Below, piece after piece: positions 1 to 8,910 of a stretch of 64,000 nt of DNA. The position numbers and the translations under genes are program-made. This DNA is from Saccharibacillus alkalitolerans. Its GTDB lineage: Bacteria > Bacillota > Bacilli > Paenibacillales > Paenibacillaceae. A model generated the notes under the pieces. That model was not told the origin of the DNA, made no database searches, and worked only from the letters and a program-made list of their open reading frames with translations. How positions within the stretch are numbered: position 1 is the stretch's first letter; every line of letters starts with the position of its first letter. The stretch covers positions 1-64,000 of the forward strand of contig NZ_JAAFGS010000003.1 of assembly GCF_011090185.1 (NCBI RefSeq). Reading direction: 5' to 3'.

Positions 1-180
1 GCTAAACCTTTTAAAAGATTGTCGCTTGTCGCGGGAACTCAAATCGCTTTGCCCGAAGGGGTCAGCGGTTTTCGTTCCTGACTCACTTACTGTTCAGTTT
101 TCAAGGAACAAACTCATTATCCCAATCGTTCAACCAAGCAAGCTTGCGTTTCGCGACTAGGTTTATAGGTTAACACGTAT
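1..180 (-). other. Probable rRNA operon leader (16S gene just off the left edge)
   Basis: Read on the minus strand, 91-111 gives a TTGTTCCTTGAAAACTGAAC stretch, the sequence typically found in rRNA operon leaders or spacers of paenibacilli. A sigma-A-like promoter lies upstream: -35 TTGCGC at 190-195, 17 bases, -10 TAACCT at 167-172. Transcription would run leftwards out of the window. No mature rRNA sequence is present. It could instead be a 16S-23S spacer, but the promoter-like elements and the absence of rRNA to the right favour a leader. Confidence 0.5.
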
Positions 181-260
181 CGCATGAGTGCGCAAGCTTT
201 TTTCTCAAAAAATTAATATTCCTTTTAAATCATCTCTTTTCGTTGCGGCTGTCGACAGGC

Positions 261-292
261 CTGACGTCTAAGTCACTCTCTTTGGGTATAAT
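261..292 (+). promoter_or_regulatory. Possible promoter of the AI-2E-type gene
   Basis: A perfect TATAAT lies at 287-292. The best upstream hexamer, CTGACG at 261-266, is 20 bases away, which is long, so only the -10 is convincing. The rest of 181-417 is AT-rich intergenic DNA between this promoter and the divergent rRNA leader; I see no gene in it. Confidence 0.3.
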
Positions 293-417
293 GAAAAAGA
301 CGTATCTTTTTGAACCGTGAGGGCGGTTCTTTATAGTAATAAGCCAGATTCCGCATAATTGAAACGCTTTCTTTTTAAAAACCCTTTAAATTCCCATTTC
401 CTTCGAAGGAGGCTTCC

Positions 418-1527
418 ATGTTCAAGCCCGACCGTTTTACCCGAACCAGCTTACATATTATTTTTGTTTTGCTCATTTTATTTCTATTGACGAAGATTCC
501 CGGAATTTTGGCTCCTTTAAAAGCCGCTTTCAGCCTGATTTTCTTCCCGATCGTGGTGTCGCTTTTTCTGTATTACTTGTTCCGACCGGTAATTCGCCGA
601 TTAAACGATTGGAAAATCAAACGTCCTTGGTCCATTCTTCTGCTGTATGCGGCTGCCGTAGGCGTTTTTGCCGGCTTTTCCATTTGGGTATGGCCGATTC
701 TCCGCTCGCAGTTTCTTAATTTTTCCGATAATCTTCCGATGCTGGCTCAAAACTTTTCGAATCAGCTTCAACTGCTTATGCGGCATGTTCAGGAACAGGA
801 AATTTGGGGAACCCGAATTAACGATATCGACGTGGGAATCGACCTTCCTCAGCAGCTGTCCGGTTACTTGGAGAACTTCCTTAATTCGGCCAGCAACTCG
901 CTAACAAGCGCTCTCTCGGTCGTCGCATGGGTTTTCCTCGTTGTCTCGACCGTGCCGATGATTTTGTATTTTATGCTAAAAGACGATCGCAAGGGATATG
1001 CTTTTCTGCTTCGTACCGTTTCGGTAAAATACCGTCCCACTTTTCGCGATATGGCGATGGATATCGATTCGGCTCTGAGCGGCTTCATTGTGGGACGAGT
1101 CCTGCTTGCGGCCTGCGTCGGCATTTTCGATTTGATCGGCTTCTTGATCGTGGGGGTTCCTTATCCGCTTCTGCTTGTTCTGTTCATCATCGTGACGGAC
1201 ATGATTCCTTATATCGGCGTCTATCTCGGGGCGATTCCGGTCGTCATCGTCGGATTCATCGATTCCCCCGCTTCGGTCATCTGGATTATTGTCGTGATTG
1301 CGCTGGGACAGATGCTGCGCAACAATTTGCTCTCTCCGGTCATTTACGGTTCGGCGCTCGATATTCATCCGCTTACCACCGTTTTCCTCCTGCTGGGCGG
1401 CGGTGCCATCGGCGGCTTCATCGCCATTTTGATCGTTATTCCTGCCTATATGGTGGTCAAGATCGTGACGATTCATATGTATCGATTCTATCGAAGCAGC
1501 AAGTTCACGCCTCCGGATATTCGGTAA
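418..1527 (+). CDS. AI-2E family transporter (multi-pass membrane protein)
   Basis: The 369-residue protein is almost wholly hydrophobic, with about eight predicted membrane segments. Two lie at residues 10-60, others near 75-95 and 160-185, and a cluster runs from 215 to 350. The soluble, amphipathic stretch at about 95-160 and the glycine-rich C-terminal membrane segments match the AI-2E transporter family (PF01594). Members are exporters or permeases of mostly unknown substrate, and Bacillus has several (YtvI, YueF, YubA types). An AAGGAGG ribosome binding site lies 5-6 bases before the ATG. It is monocistronic and ends at a strong terminator shared with the convergent odhB. The exact paralogue and substrate cannot be told from sequence alone. 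Confidence 0.85.
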   Translation: MFKPDRFTRTSLHIIFVLLILFLLTKIPGILAPLKAAFSLIFFPIVVSLFLYYLFRPVIRRLNDWKIKRPWSILLLYAAAVGVFAGFSIWVWPILRSQFLNFSDNLPMLAQNFSNQLQLLMRHVQEQEIWGTRINDIDVGIDLPQQLSGYLENFLNSASNSLTSALSVVAWVFLVVSTVPMILYFMLKDDRKGYAFLLRTVSVKYRPTFRDMAMDIDSALSGFIVGRVLLAACVGIFDLIGFLIVGVPYPLLLVLFIIVTDMIPYIGVYLGAIPVVIVGFIDSPASVIWIIVVIALGQMLRNNLLSPVIYGSALDIHPLTTVFLLLGGGAIGGFIAILIVIPAYMVVKIVTIHMYRFYRSSKFTPPDIR

Positions 1528-1551
1528 GACCGTTAAACTCAAAAAGCACGC

Positions 1552-1590
1552 GAAAAACCCGCTCGAAGGGATGCCCCGAGCGGGTTTTTC
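1552..1590. terminator. Bidirectional intrinsic terminator
   Basis: A 13-bp stem (AAAAACCCGCTCG with CGAGCGGGTTTTT) around a short loop has A and T tracts on either side. It can stop the rightward AI-2E-type transcript and the leftward odhAB transcript, which converge here. Confidence 0.9.
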
Positions 1591-1656
1591 GTGATGACCG
1601 GCTTTCCTCCATTCGATCGCGATATCCGCGCCCGAACAGCAGCAGCGGAATTTCGT

Positions 1657-2988
1657 TTAGCTTTCGATCAGCAGGCTTTCCGGATCTTCCAGCAGTTCTT
1701 TGACTTTGACGAGGAAGCTGACCGCTTCCGAACCGTCGATAATGCGGTGATCGTACGAAAGCGCGATGTACATCATCGGACGATTCTCCATCCGTTCCGC
1801 ATCGATCGCCACCGGGCGCAGTTGAATCTTGTGCATGCCCAGAATGCCGACCTGAGGCGCGTTCAAAATCGGCGTGGACAGCAGCGAACCGAAGACGCCG
1901 CCGTTCGTGATCGTGAACGTTCCTCCCTGAAGATCCGACAGCGCCAGCTGATTATTGCGCGCCTTCGTGGCCAGCCCCGCGATCGATTTCTCGATTTCCG
2001 CGAATCCCAGGCGATCGGCGTCGCGCACGACCGGCACGACAAGACCTTCCTTGGCGGATACGGCGATGCCGATATCGTAAAACTTCTTATACACGACTTC
2101 GTCGCCGTCGATCTCCGCATTGACGGCCGGGAACGCTTTGAGCGCGCCCACGACCGCTTTCGTGAAGAACGACATAAAGCCGAGGTTTACATCGAATTTT
2201 TGTTTGAAATTGTCTTTGCGGCGCTTGCGTACATCCAGGATCGCCGTCATGTCGACTTCGTTGAATGTCGTGAGCATCGCGGCAGTCTGCTGCGCCTCGA
2301 CGAGACGAGTCGCGATCGTCTGGCGGCGGCGCGACATGCGCTGGCGTTCGACCGGCTTCAGCGGGTCGCCTGCCGACGGTGCCTGCGCCGGCGCTTTAGG
2401 CGCGGATGCCGCAGGCTGCGGAGCCGATTGGGCCGGCTGCTGCGAAGCCGGTTGGGATTGGGCGGCCGAGCCGCCCTCGGCGAACGACTTCACGTCGCCG
2501 GAATAGACGCGGCCGATCGGATCGCTGCTCGGCACGCTGCCGAGCTCGACTCCGCGTTCGCGCGCGAGTTTGCGCGCGGCAGGCGAAGCTTTGGCCGCGG
2601 AGTCGCCGCTTTCGGCCGGAGGCGGGCTGACCGCCTCGGCTGCCTTAGGGCTTTGCGGCAGCGACGCTGCCGGAGCGGCGGCTTCGGGCGCGGCCGCAGG
2701 GCGCTCTTCGCCAAGCGACGTGGAAGCGCTCCCCGTTGTCGAAGAAGCGGCATCTCCCGTTCGGATTCTTCCGATGACCTCGCCCACTTGAACCGTATCC
2801 CCTTCCTGGCGCAGGCGGGTTTCGAGCAGACCGCTCGATTCCGCGCTCACTTCCAGGTTGACTTTATCCGTTTCCAGCTCCAGCAGCACGTCTCCCTGCT
2901 GGACAGCTTCACCTTCCGCTACCGTCCAGCGCAGAATCGTGCCTTCGGTTACGGATTCTCCCATTTCCGGTACTTTGATGTCGCTCAC
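1657..2988 (-). CDS. odhB: Dihydrolipoyllysine succinyltransferase, E2 of 2-oxoglutarate dehydrogenase
   Basis: E2 core of the 2-oxoglutarate dehydrogenase complex; it transfers succinyl from lipoamide to CoA in the TCA cycle. The 443-residue protein has an N-terminal lipoyl domain (residues 1-77, lipoylated lysine in ETDKVNL). A long Ala/Pro-rich linker, a peripheral subunit-binding domain near 120-160 and a second linker follow. The C-terminal acyltransferase domain carries the catalytic DHRIIDG near residue 415. The start is GTG, placed by the GGAGG at 2996-3000. It begins 4 bases after the odhA stop, so the two are translationally linked. Length and domain order are normal. The third component, E3, is not in this window. 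Confidence 0.97.
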   Translation of the reverse strand: MSDIKVPEMGESVTEGTILRWTVAEGEAVQQGDVLLELETDKVNLEVSAESSGLLETRLRQEGDTVQVGEVIGRIRTGDAASSTTGSASTSLGEERPAAAPEAAAPAASLPQSPKAAEAVSPPPAESGDSAAKASPAARKLARERGVELGSVPSSDPIGRVYSGDVKSFAEGGSAAQSQPASQQPAQSAPQPAASAPKAPAQAPSAGDPLKPVERQRMSRRRQTIATRLVEAQQTAAMLTTFNEVDMTAILDVRKRRKDNFKQKFDVNLGFMSFFTKAVVGALKAFPAVNAEIDGDEVVYKKFYDIGIAVSAKEGLVVPVVRDADRLGFAEIEKSIAGLATKARNNQLALSDLQGGTFTITNGGVFGSLLSTPILNAPQVGILGMHKIQLRPVAIDAERMENRPMMYIALSYDHRIIDGSEAVSFLVKVKELLEDPESLLIES

Positions 2989-2992
2989 AGCG

Positions 2993-5872
2993 CTACCTCC
3001 CCAAACTCATTTGATTTTTTTTGGACGTATTTTGGCCCAGGGCCGTTTGGATGATCTTCTGCTGTTCGAAAGTATGGATATGCTGGTAGCCGCTCGCCGG
3101 ACTGGAGCGCTCCGGTCTTCCGGTGTACGTCACTTCGATGCCCTTCGGCGCGACCGCCCGAATATTCGGTTCGATATAGCGCCAAGCTCCCATATTGTTC
3201 GGCTCTTCCTGAACCCAGTAGATTTCTTCCAGGTTCTCGAAGCGCTCCAGGAATTCGGACACTTCGCGTGCCGGGAACGGATAGAGCTGTTCGACTCTCA
3301 GGATGTGCAGCCAGCTCCAGTCGGAATCGCCGTCTTTTTCGATCGCGTCCTCGAGTTCGACCGCGATCTTGCCGCTGGCGAGCAGCACTCTCGTTACCTT
3401 ATCCGGCGAAGCGCCGAGGCCGCGCTGCTCCAGCGTCGCTTTGAAGCTTCCGTCCGTAAAGTCGGATGCCGGCGAAGCGACGCGCGGATTGCGGATCAGA
3501 CTCTTAGGCGACATCACGACCAGAGGCTTGGCGTCTTCGCGATTCGTCATCGCCGCCTGGCGGCGAAGCAGATGGAAGTACTGGGCGGCGCTCGTCAAGC
3601 TGACGACCGTACAGTTGTTTTCGCCGGCCAGCTGCAGATAACGTTCCAGTCTTGCGCTGGAGTGTTCAGGCCCCTGTCCTTCGTAACCGTGAGGCAGGAG
3701 CATGATCAGACTCGATTTCTGCGCCCATTTGGAACGCCCCGGCATGACGAACTGATCGAGCAGCACTTGACCCGCGTTGGCAAAGTCGCCGTACTGCGCT
3801 TCCCAGATGACCATCGTCTGCGGAGAAAAGACGTTATATCCGTATTCGAATCCGATTACCGACGCCTCGGAGAGCGGACTGTTGTGAATGGCGAACGAAG
3901 CTTTGGCTTCCGGCAGCGCGTGCAGCGGGCAGTAGGTTTCTCCCGTCTGCGAATCGTGCAGCACCAAGTTCCGATGCGCGAATGTGGCGCGTTCGGCATC
4001 CTGCCCGCTGATGCGGATCGGCGTGCCGTCCGAGAGGATAGTGGCGAACGCAAGCGTCTCGGCTTGGCCCCAGTCCACCTTTTCCCCTTCGTCCAAAGTG
4101 TTCGAGCGGCGCTGCAGGATGCGCTCCAGCTTCGGATAGACGTTGAACGTCTCCGGACGCTTGAGCAGATTTTCGTTGATCGCACGCAGCTTGTCCAGTT
4201 CGACGGAAGTACGCACCGATTCCAGCGGCGTCTCGTCGATGTTCGACGCGAACGGGAACGGGTGGCTTTCGCCCTGCTTGCCGTTCTTCATCTGCTCGTA
4301 TTCTTCCTTGAAGACAGCCGTGATTTTCGCGCGCAGCTCTTCAAGGCCGTTTTCGCCGATCAAACCGCTTTTATGCAGTTTTTTCGAAAAGATCGAAGCG
4401 GCGGTTTCGTGCGCTCTGACCTTTTTGTAGATCAGCGGTTGGGTCGTTTCCGGATCGTCGGTTTCGTTATGGCCGTAACGGCGGTAACCGATGAGGTCGA
4501 TCAGGAAGTCTTTTTTGAACGTCATCCGGTATTCGCACGCCAGGCGCGCCGCCGCGATGCAGGCTTCCGGATCGTCCGCGTTGACGTGCACGACCGGAAT
4601 TTCGTACCCTTTCGCCAAGTCGCTCGCGTAGTGCGTAGAACGGGAATCGCCGCTTTCGGTCGTAAACCCCAGACGGTTGTTGGCAATGATATGTACCGTC
4701 CCGCCGTTCTGATAGCCCGGAAGCTGGTTGAAGTTGAGCGTTTCCGCCACCACGCCTTCTCCCGGGAATGCCGCGTCGCCGTGCACGAGAATCGCCGCCG
4801 CGCTGTTCGTATTCTGTTTCGGATACCCCGGTTCGCTCCGGTCTTCCTGCGCCGCGCGCGCGAAGCCTTCGACGACAGGGTCGACATATTCCAGGTGGCT
4901 CGGGTTGTTGGCCAGCGTCAGGCGCGTAGTTCTGCCTTCGCCGCCGATTTCCCGCTTTTCGCCGAGATGGTATTTGACGTCCCCCGTCCAGCCGAAGTTG
5001 ATCCCCATCGAACCTTCCGACGGCATCAGATCCTTGTTCGGCGCATGGTGGAACTCGGAGAAGATTCGTCCGTACGGCTTGCCGAGCACGTGCGCCAGCA
5101 CGTTCAGGCGTCCGCGGTGGGCCATGCCCATCAGCACGTGTTCCGCGCCCGCGTTCGAGAATCCGCGAGCCAGCTCGTCCATGACCGGCACCAGCATGTC
5201 GATGCCTTCAATGGAGAAACGCTTTTGGCCGACGAATGTACGGTGCAGGAATTCTTCGAACTGTTCCACCTGCACGAGACGCTCCAGGAGCGCTTTGCGT
5301 TCTTCGGGAGACAGCTCTTTAGAGGAAGGCTGACGCTCGGCGCGCTGATTCAGCCATTCGCGTTCTTTCTCGTCATGCACATGCGAAAATTCGTAAGCGG
5401 TCGTTCCCGTGTACACTTCCCGCAGTCTGCGGATCGCGTCGAGCCCCGTTTTCACGTCTTCCGGCGCGTCGTCCCAAATCAAGGAAGCCGGAAGGGATGC
5501 CAGATCCTGTTCCGTCAATCCGACTTCTTTCGGTTCCAAGAACGATACTTGGGGTTTTTCGTCCAATCCGATCGGATCGATGTCTGCCGCCAAATGGCCG
5601 TAAGTCCGGATGTTCCACACCAGCTTGCTTGCTGCAACCGCTTTCTTTAATGATTGCGAATCAAACGCCGGTCCTCCTGTTCCAAAAGGAGCCGAGGCTT
5701 CCGAAGCGCGATGCTGCGGCGGTGCGCCGAAGCGTTCGAACAGCTCCCGATAGGAAGGTTCCACCGATGCCGGGTCCTCCTGATAACGTTCATATTGCTC
5801 CTGTACGTATCCGAGGTTCGGACCGTAATACTTTTCCCATGGCTCATGCGTGTTCGAAGTTTGTTTCGTCAT
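2993..5872 (-). CDS. odhA: 2-oxoglutarate dehydrogenase E1 component
   Basis: Thiamine-diphosphate enzyme that decarboxylates 2-oxoglutarate and hands the succinyl group to OdhB. The 959-residue length fits the large homodimeric E1 of this complex. The N-terminus holds the short [14 protein letters not shown] segment typical of E1o. GMAHRGRLN lies near residue 248, and the ThDP/Mg region with [10 protein letters not shown] lies near 360. The C-terminal transketolase-like domain continues to the end. The frame opens at a GTG (5881), but that GTG directly abuts the GGAGG. The ATG at 5872, nine bases after GGAGG, is therefore the better start. First gene of odhAB, with its own promoter at 5960-5988. 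Confidence 0.97.
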   Translation of the reverse strand: MTKQTSNTHEPWEKYYGPNLGYVQEQYERYQEDPASVEPSYRELFERFGAPPQHRASEASAPFGTGGPAFDSQSLKKAVAASKLVWNIRTYGHLAADIDPIGLDEKPQVSFLEPKEVGLTEQDLASLPASLIWDDAPEDVKTGLDAIRRLREVYTGTTAYEFSHVHDEKEREWLNQRAERQPSSKELSPEERKALLERLVQVEQFEEFLHRTFVGQKRFSIEGIDMLVPVMDELARGFSNAGAEHVLMGMAHRGRLNVLAHVLGKPYGRIFSEFHHAPNKDLMPSEGSMGINFGWTGDVKYHLGEKREIGGEGRTTRLTLANNPSHLEYVDPVVEGFARAAQEDRSEPGYPKQNTNSAAAILVHGDAAFPGEGVVAETLNFNQLPGYQNGGTVHIIANNRLGFTTESGDSRSTHYASDLAKGYEIPVVHVNADDPEACIAAARLACEYRMTFKKDFLIDLIGYRRYGHNETDDPETTQPLIYKKVRAHETAASIFSKKLHKSGLIGENGLEELRAKITAVFKEEYEQMKNGKQGESHPFPFASNIDETPLESVRTSVELDKLRAINENLLKRPETFNVYPKLERILQRRSNTLDEGEKVDWGQAETLAFATILSDGTPIRISGQDAERATFAHRNLVLHDSQTGETYCPLHALPEAKASFAIHNSPLSEASVIGFEYGYNVFSPQTMVIWEAQYGDFANAGQVLLDQFVMPGRSKWAQKSSLIMLLPHGYEGQGPEHSSARLERYLQLAGENNCTVVSLTSAAQYFHLLRRQAAMTNREDAKPLVVMSPKSLIRNPRVASPASDFTDGSFKATLEQRGLGASPDKVTRVLLASGKIAVELEDAIEKDGDSDWSWLHILRVEQLYPFPAREVSEFLERFENLEEIYWVQEEPNNMGAWRYIEPNIRAVAPKGIEVTYTGRPERSSPASGYQHIHTFEQQKIIQTALGQNTSKKNQMSLGR

Positions 5873-5940
5873 CGCTGCCACCCTCCGTCTTGTGTTTGCA
5901 AAAGCCGATTCCAGTCGAATACTTTTTTACAAATTAGTGA

Positions 5941-5988
5941 ACAAAGCGTTTACTTCTCGATTGTACCGCTTTTTGCTAGCGAGTTCAA
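5941..5988 (-). promoter_or_regulatory. odhAB promoter with a cre-like site at the start point
   Basis: The -35 TTGAAC (5983-5988) and -10 TACAAT (5960-5965) are 17 bases apart and point to odhA. Just downstream, 5941-5954 reads AGTAAACGCTTTGT on the minus strand. This shares the AAnCGnT core of CcpA cre sites but has three mismatches to the full consensus. A second cre-like sequence, TGTAAGCGTTCGCT, lies near 6038-6051 on the plus strand. The promoter is well supported; CcpA control is only a suggestion. Confidence 0.7.
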
Positions 5989-6115
5989 TTTATTCGGCAC
6001 GTTACTTGCTAAATTTTTCCCTGTATCGGCATCGAGATGTAAGCGTTCGCTTTTCCGGGCTGTTTCGACGCTTCGGTCACTACCAAAACCGCCGGGTTAA
6101 ATCGGACCGAAAACC

Positions 6116-6153
6116 GAAGGCGAAGATGCGCTTCGCAGTCCCTCTTCGCCTTC
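6116..6153 (-). terminator. Possible terminator after ppk2
   Basis: A 10-bp stem (GAAGGCGAAG with CTTCGCCTTC) lies 11 bases past the ppk2 stop. The following T tract is weak, so its strength is uncertain. Confidence 0.45.
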
Positions 6154-6163
6154 CGCTTCGGGT

Positions 6164-7009
6164 TTAGCCGCGGCGTCCGGCTTCCGATTCCCGTTCTTCA
6201 TGCAGCTGCGGCAGCAGGTTTTGCAGTTCGGGCACCGGCGGCGGGAACGACAAGTCGAGCTTTTCCAACGTGTCGACCGCGATTTGCAGGACGGCGAGAT
6301 CCCGCATCGAACGATCGTCGGCCGGAACGACATGCCAAGGCAGCTTTTCGCTGGCGCATTCCGTCAGCACGTCTTCGTAGCAGGCCTGATATTTGTCCCA
6401 GTGTTTGCGCTCGGCGAGATCGCTCGGATCGAACTTCCAATTTTTATGAGGGTTCTCGATTCGCGCAGTCAGTTTGTCGAGCTGGAACTTTTTTGAAATA
6501 TGCAAAAAAATCTTCACGACCGTCACGCCGTTTTCCGTCAGCATTTTCTCGAAATCGTTAATCTGGCCAAAACGCTTCCGGGCTTTGCCGTCCTCGATCG
6601 TGCCGTGCACTCTCGTGATCAGCACGTCTTCATAGTAGGAACGGTTGAAGGCTCCGATATAGCCGAGCTCGGGAACGTGCCGATGCGCCCGCCAAAGATA
6701 ATCATGGTTCAGCTCTTCGTCGGTCGGCGCTTTGAAGCTGTGCGTCAGTACGCCCTGCGGATTCACTTCGGAAAAAACGTGGTTGATCGTGCCGTCCTTG
6801 CCGCTGCAGTCCATCCCTTGAAAGACGAAAAGCACGGCGCGGCTGCGCGAAGCGAAAAGTTTCTCCTGGAGATGTTCAAGCTTGCGGTTAAGCTTTTTCT
6901 TCTTGTTTTTGATCTCCGATTCGTCCGGACGTTCTTCCGGGCCGTACGATGTAGCGATGCGGTCCAACCGGACTTTATCGCCCTTGCATACATGCATTTT
7001 TGTTTTCAT
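6164..7009 (-). CDS. Polyphosphate kinase 2 family protein
   Basis: PPK2 enzymes use inorganic polyphosphate to phosphorylate nucleotides (AMP or ADP, sometimes both). The 281-residue protein is a single-domain PPK2. It has an early basic, helical segment (residues 30-55), a Walker A of the form GMDCSGKDG near 65, and the YYEDV lid region near 123. A Walker B/second half carries FLHISKKFQLDKL and the WKFDPSDL stretch near 190-200, which is typical of this family. The size and KFDPSDLAER segment suggest class III, but nucleotide preference cannot be read reliably. It stands alone, divergent from the small Cys-rich gene to its right. Confidence 0.9.
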   Translation of the reverse strand: MKTKMHVCKGDKVRLDRIATSYGPEERPDESEIKNKKKKLNRKLEHLQEKLFASRSRAVLFVFQGMDCSGKDGTINHVFSEVNPQGVLTHSFKAPTDEELNHDYLWRAHRHVPELGYIGAFNRSYYEDVLITRVHGTIEDGKARKRFGQINDFEKMLTENGVTVVKIFLHISKKFQLDKLTARIENPHKNWKFDPSDLAERKHWDKYQACYEDVLTECASEKLPWHVVPADDRSMRDLAVLQIAVDTLEKLDLSFPPPVPELQNLLPQLHEERESEAGRRG

Positions 7010-7213
7010 GACGTTCGGTCACTCCTTTTTGCGGGCTGCTGCCATCTTTTATTAATACCCGTTCCGATCGCTTTTGCCGCCGAATTAAAAAACGCAAAGA
7101 GATTTAGCCGTTAATTTCGCAAAAGCGTTTCAATAAAAAAGCCCGTGGTAATTATTTGTCAAGTCTAAAATCGGTACGCAGCACAAAAAAAACTTGGATG
7201 AGGAGGTTCGGTC

Positions 7214-7525
7214 ATGTTTATGAAAAAGAGCTGTACCTGCATTCACTGTTTCCGAACTTTCGAATGTACCGGCGCCTTCAGCCCCGACGGAGCGCGTTAC
7301 ATCAGCGGCGCCGTCGCCTGGATGAAAGTGCTGGCCAAGGAACCCGGACGTCTGCTGCTGGAAGGCAGCACGATGTGCACGGCATGCGCGCAGCCACAAA
7401 GTTTTCTCGTCGAATACGACTGCGAAACGGATCGTTACATGGAAGTCGGCGAAATGGCGCAAAACGCTTGGCAGGACGAATGGAAGACTCCCGATCGGCA
7501 GGCCGCATTCAGTCTCGGGCACTGA
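7214..7525 (+). CDS. Small Cys-rich protein, possible zinc ribbon
   Basis: The 103-residue protein has no function I recognise. Residues 1-15 hold CTCIHC followed by another Cys at about 19, and near residue 55 there is CTAC. Two CxxC knuckles about 45 residues apart suggest a zinc ribbon or a metal-binding fold. There is no signal peptide or membrane segment. Translation is well supported: GAGGAGG lies 8-9 bases before the ATG, and a textbook terminator follows the stop. It sits between ppk2 (divergent) and carA (same direction, but separated by the terminator). Confidence 0.7.
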   Translation: MFMKKSCTCIHCFRTFECTGAFSPDGARYISGAVAWMKVLAKEPGRLLLEGSTMCTACAQPQSFLVEYDCETDRYMEVGEMAQNAWQDEWKTPDRQAAFSLGH

Positions 7526-7554
7526 AAGACGGTTCGCGGCGCTGCCGGAAGAAA

Positions 7555-7576
7555 GCGGGCGAAAGCCCGTTTTTTT
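7555..7576 (+). terminator. Intrinsic terminator
   Basis: GCGGGC stem, GAAA loop, GCCCGT and a run of seven T. It ends the small Cys-rich gene and insulates the carA promoter ten bases further on. Confidence 0.9.
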
Positions 7577-7585
7577 CAGGACTGA

Positions 7586-7623
7586 TTTGCATATTTATTC
7601 TTATTGTTGTATATTTAATTAAA
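7586..7623 (+). promoter_or_regulatory. carA promoter overlapped by tandem ARG boxes
   Basis: A -35 TTGCAT (7587-7592) and -10 TATATT (7610-7615) are 17 bases apart. The same bases hold two ARG-box-like 18-mers, 7586-7603 and 7606-7623, two bases apart. The first matches the ArgR consensus (WNTGAATWWWWATTCANW) at 16 of 18 positions, and the second matches more weakly, with about five mismatches. Two boxes on one helix face is how ArgR/AhrC hexamers bind. The match is read directly; repression by arginine is inferred. Confidence 0.7.
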
Positions 7624-7681
7624 CAAGCTTGACGGAGCCTGCGGGGCCACGTACAGAAAGCAGCTTAGGGAGGGAAACGGC

Positions 7682-8896
7682 ATGAAGGCCAGACTGATTT
7701 TGGAAGACGGAACGGTATTTACGGGAACTTCGTTCGGCAGCAGCAGCCAGGTGACCGGCGAAGTCGTATTCAACACGGGAATTACGGGATATCAGGAAGT
7801 GCTGTCCGATCCTTCTTACTGCGGGCAGATCGTGACGATGACCCAGCCGTTGATCGGCAATTACGGCATCAACCGCGAAGACTTCGAAGCGATCCGCCCC
7901 TGGATTCACGGATTCGCGGTACGCCGCTGCGAGACGGCACCCAGCAACTGGCGTTCCGAATACGATCTGGACACGCTGCTGAAGGAATACGACATCCCCG
8001 GCATCGCCAACATCGATACCCGTATGCTGACCCGCCGTCTGCGCAACCAGGGCACGCTCCGCGGGTTGATTACGACGGGCTCGGCCAGCGCGGAAGAAAT
8101 GTTGGAGCAGCTTGCCGCGACTTCCCTTCTTCGCGATCAGGTCAGCCGAGTCTCGACGCCGCGAGCCTACCGAGTCCCGGGGACCGGTCAGCGAATCGTC
8201 GTCGTCGACTACGGAAGCAAAGCCGGCATTGTGCGGGAACTGGGAAACCGCGGCTGCGACGTGATCGTCGTGCCGCACGATGCAAGCGTCGCGGATATCC
8301 GCCGCTTCAATCCCGACGGCGTGCTGCTGTCGAACGGTCCCGGAGACCCGAAAGACGTGCCGGAAGCGATCGATACCGTACGCCAGCTGATCGGGCAGCT
8401 TCCCCTGTTCGGCATCTGCCTCGGCCACCAGCTGTTCGCGCTCGCTTCGGGCGCGGACACGACCAAGCTGAAATTCGGACACCGCGGTGCCAACCATCCC
8501 GTCAAAGAACTGGCTTCGGGACGCTGCCTTATCACTTCGCAGAATCACAGCTATTCCGTTCTCGCCGACAGCCTGAACGCAACCGAGCTCGAAGTTACCC
8601 ATCTCAACAACAACGACGGCAGCATCGAAGGGCTGAAGCATAAGACCGCGCCGGCTTTCTCGGTCCAATTCCATCCCGAAGCTGCGCCGGGGCCGACCGA
8701 CAGCAATCCGCTGTTCGATCGTTTCCTGGACATGGCCGCCGCTTTCAAGGCCGACCCTTCCGCCTATGCGCCGAAGACCGCGGCAGCCGACACGCCCGTT
8801 CCCGCGACGGCTGCCGCCGAACGCCGAACGCCGCGAAAAGAAGCGGGCAGAGCCGCCTCTCCCCTGGAGAAAGTGCTGGCCCCGTCCGCTTTCTGA
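7682..8896 (+). CDS. carA: Carbamoyl-phosphate synthase small (glutaminase) subunit
   Basis: Hydrolyses glutamine and channels ammonia to the large subunit CarB, making carbamoyl phosphate for arginine and pyrimidines. The N-terminal CarA domain (residues 1-145, GYQEVLSDPSY) is followed by a class I glutamine amidotransferase domain with the nucleophile in GICLGHQL near 246. The His/Glu pair is in FHPE near 328. The protein has 404 residues against about 350-380 for the family. The excess is an Ala/Pro/Arg-rich tail from about 355. GGAGGG precedes the ATG. No carB follows: the next gene, rsgA, is convergent and begins 14 bases away. The upstream ARG boxes suggest this is the arginine-pathway copy. 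Confidence 0.95.
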   Translation: MKARLILEDGTVFTGTSFGSSSQVTGEVVFNTGITGYQEVLSDPSYCGQIVTMTQPLIGNYGINREDFEAIRPWIHGFAVRRCETAPSNWRSEYDLDTLLKEYDIPGIANIDTRMLTRRLRNQGTLRGLITTGSASAEEMLEQLAATSLLRDQVSRVSTPRAYRVPGTGQRIVVVDYGSKAGIVRELGNRGCDVIVVPHDASVADIRRFNPDGVLLSNGPGDPKDVPEAIDTVRQLIGQLPLFGICLGHQLFALASGADTTKLKFGHRGANHPVKELASGRCLITSQNHSYSVLADSLNATELEVTHLNNNDGSIEGLKHKTAPAFSVQFHPEAAPGPTDSNPLFDRFLDMAAAFKADPSAYAPKTAAADTPVPATAAAERRTPRKEAGRAASPLEKVLAPSAF

Positions 8897-8910
8897 AAAA
8901 CGCTTTTCTC

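Noticed and set aside
2858-5650. Very long plus-strand open frame opposite odhA.
   Set aside because: It is an antisense shadow created by the codon bias of odhA; it is Arg/Phe-rich with no ribosome binding site or domain.
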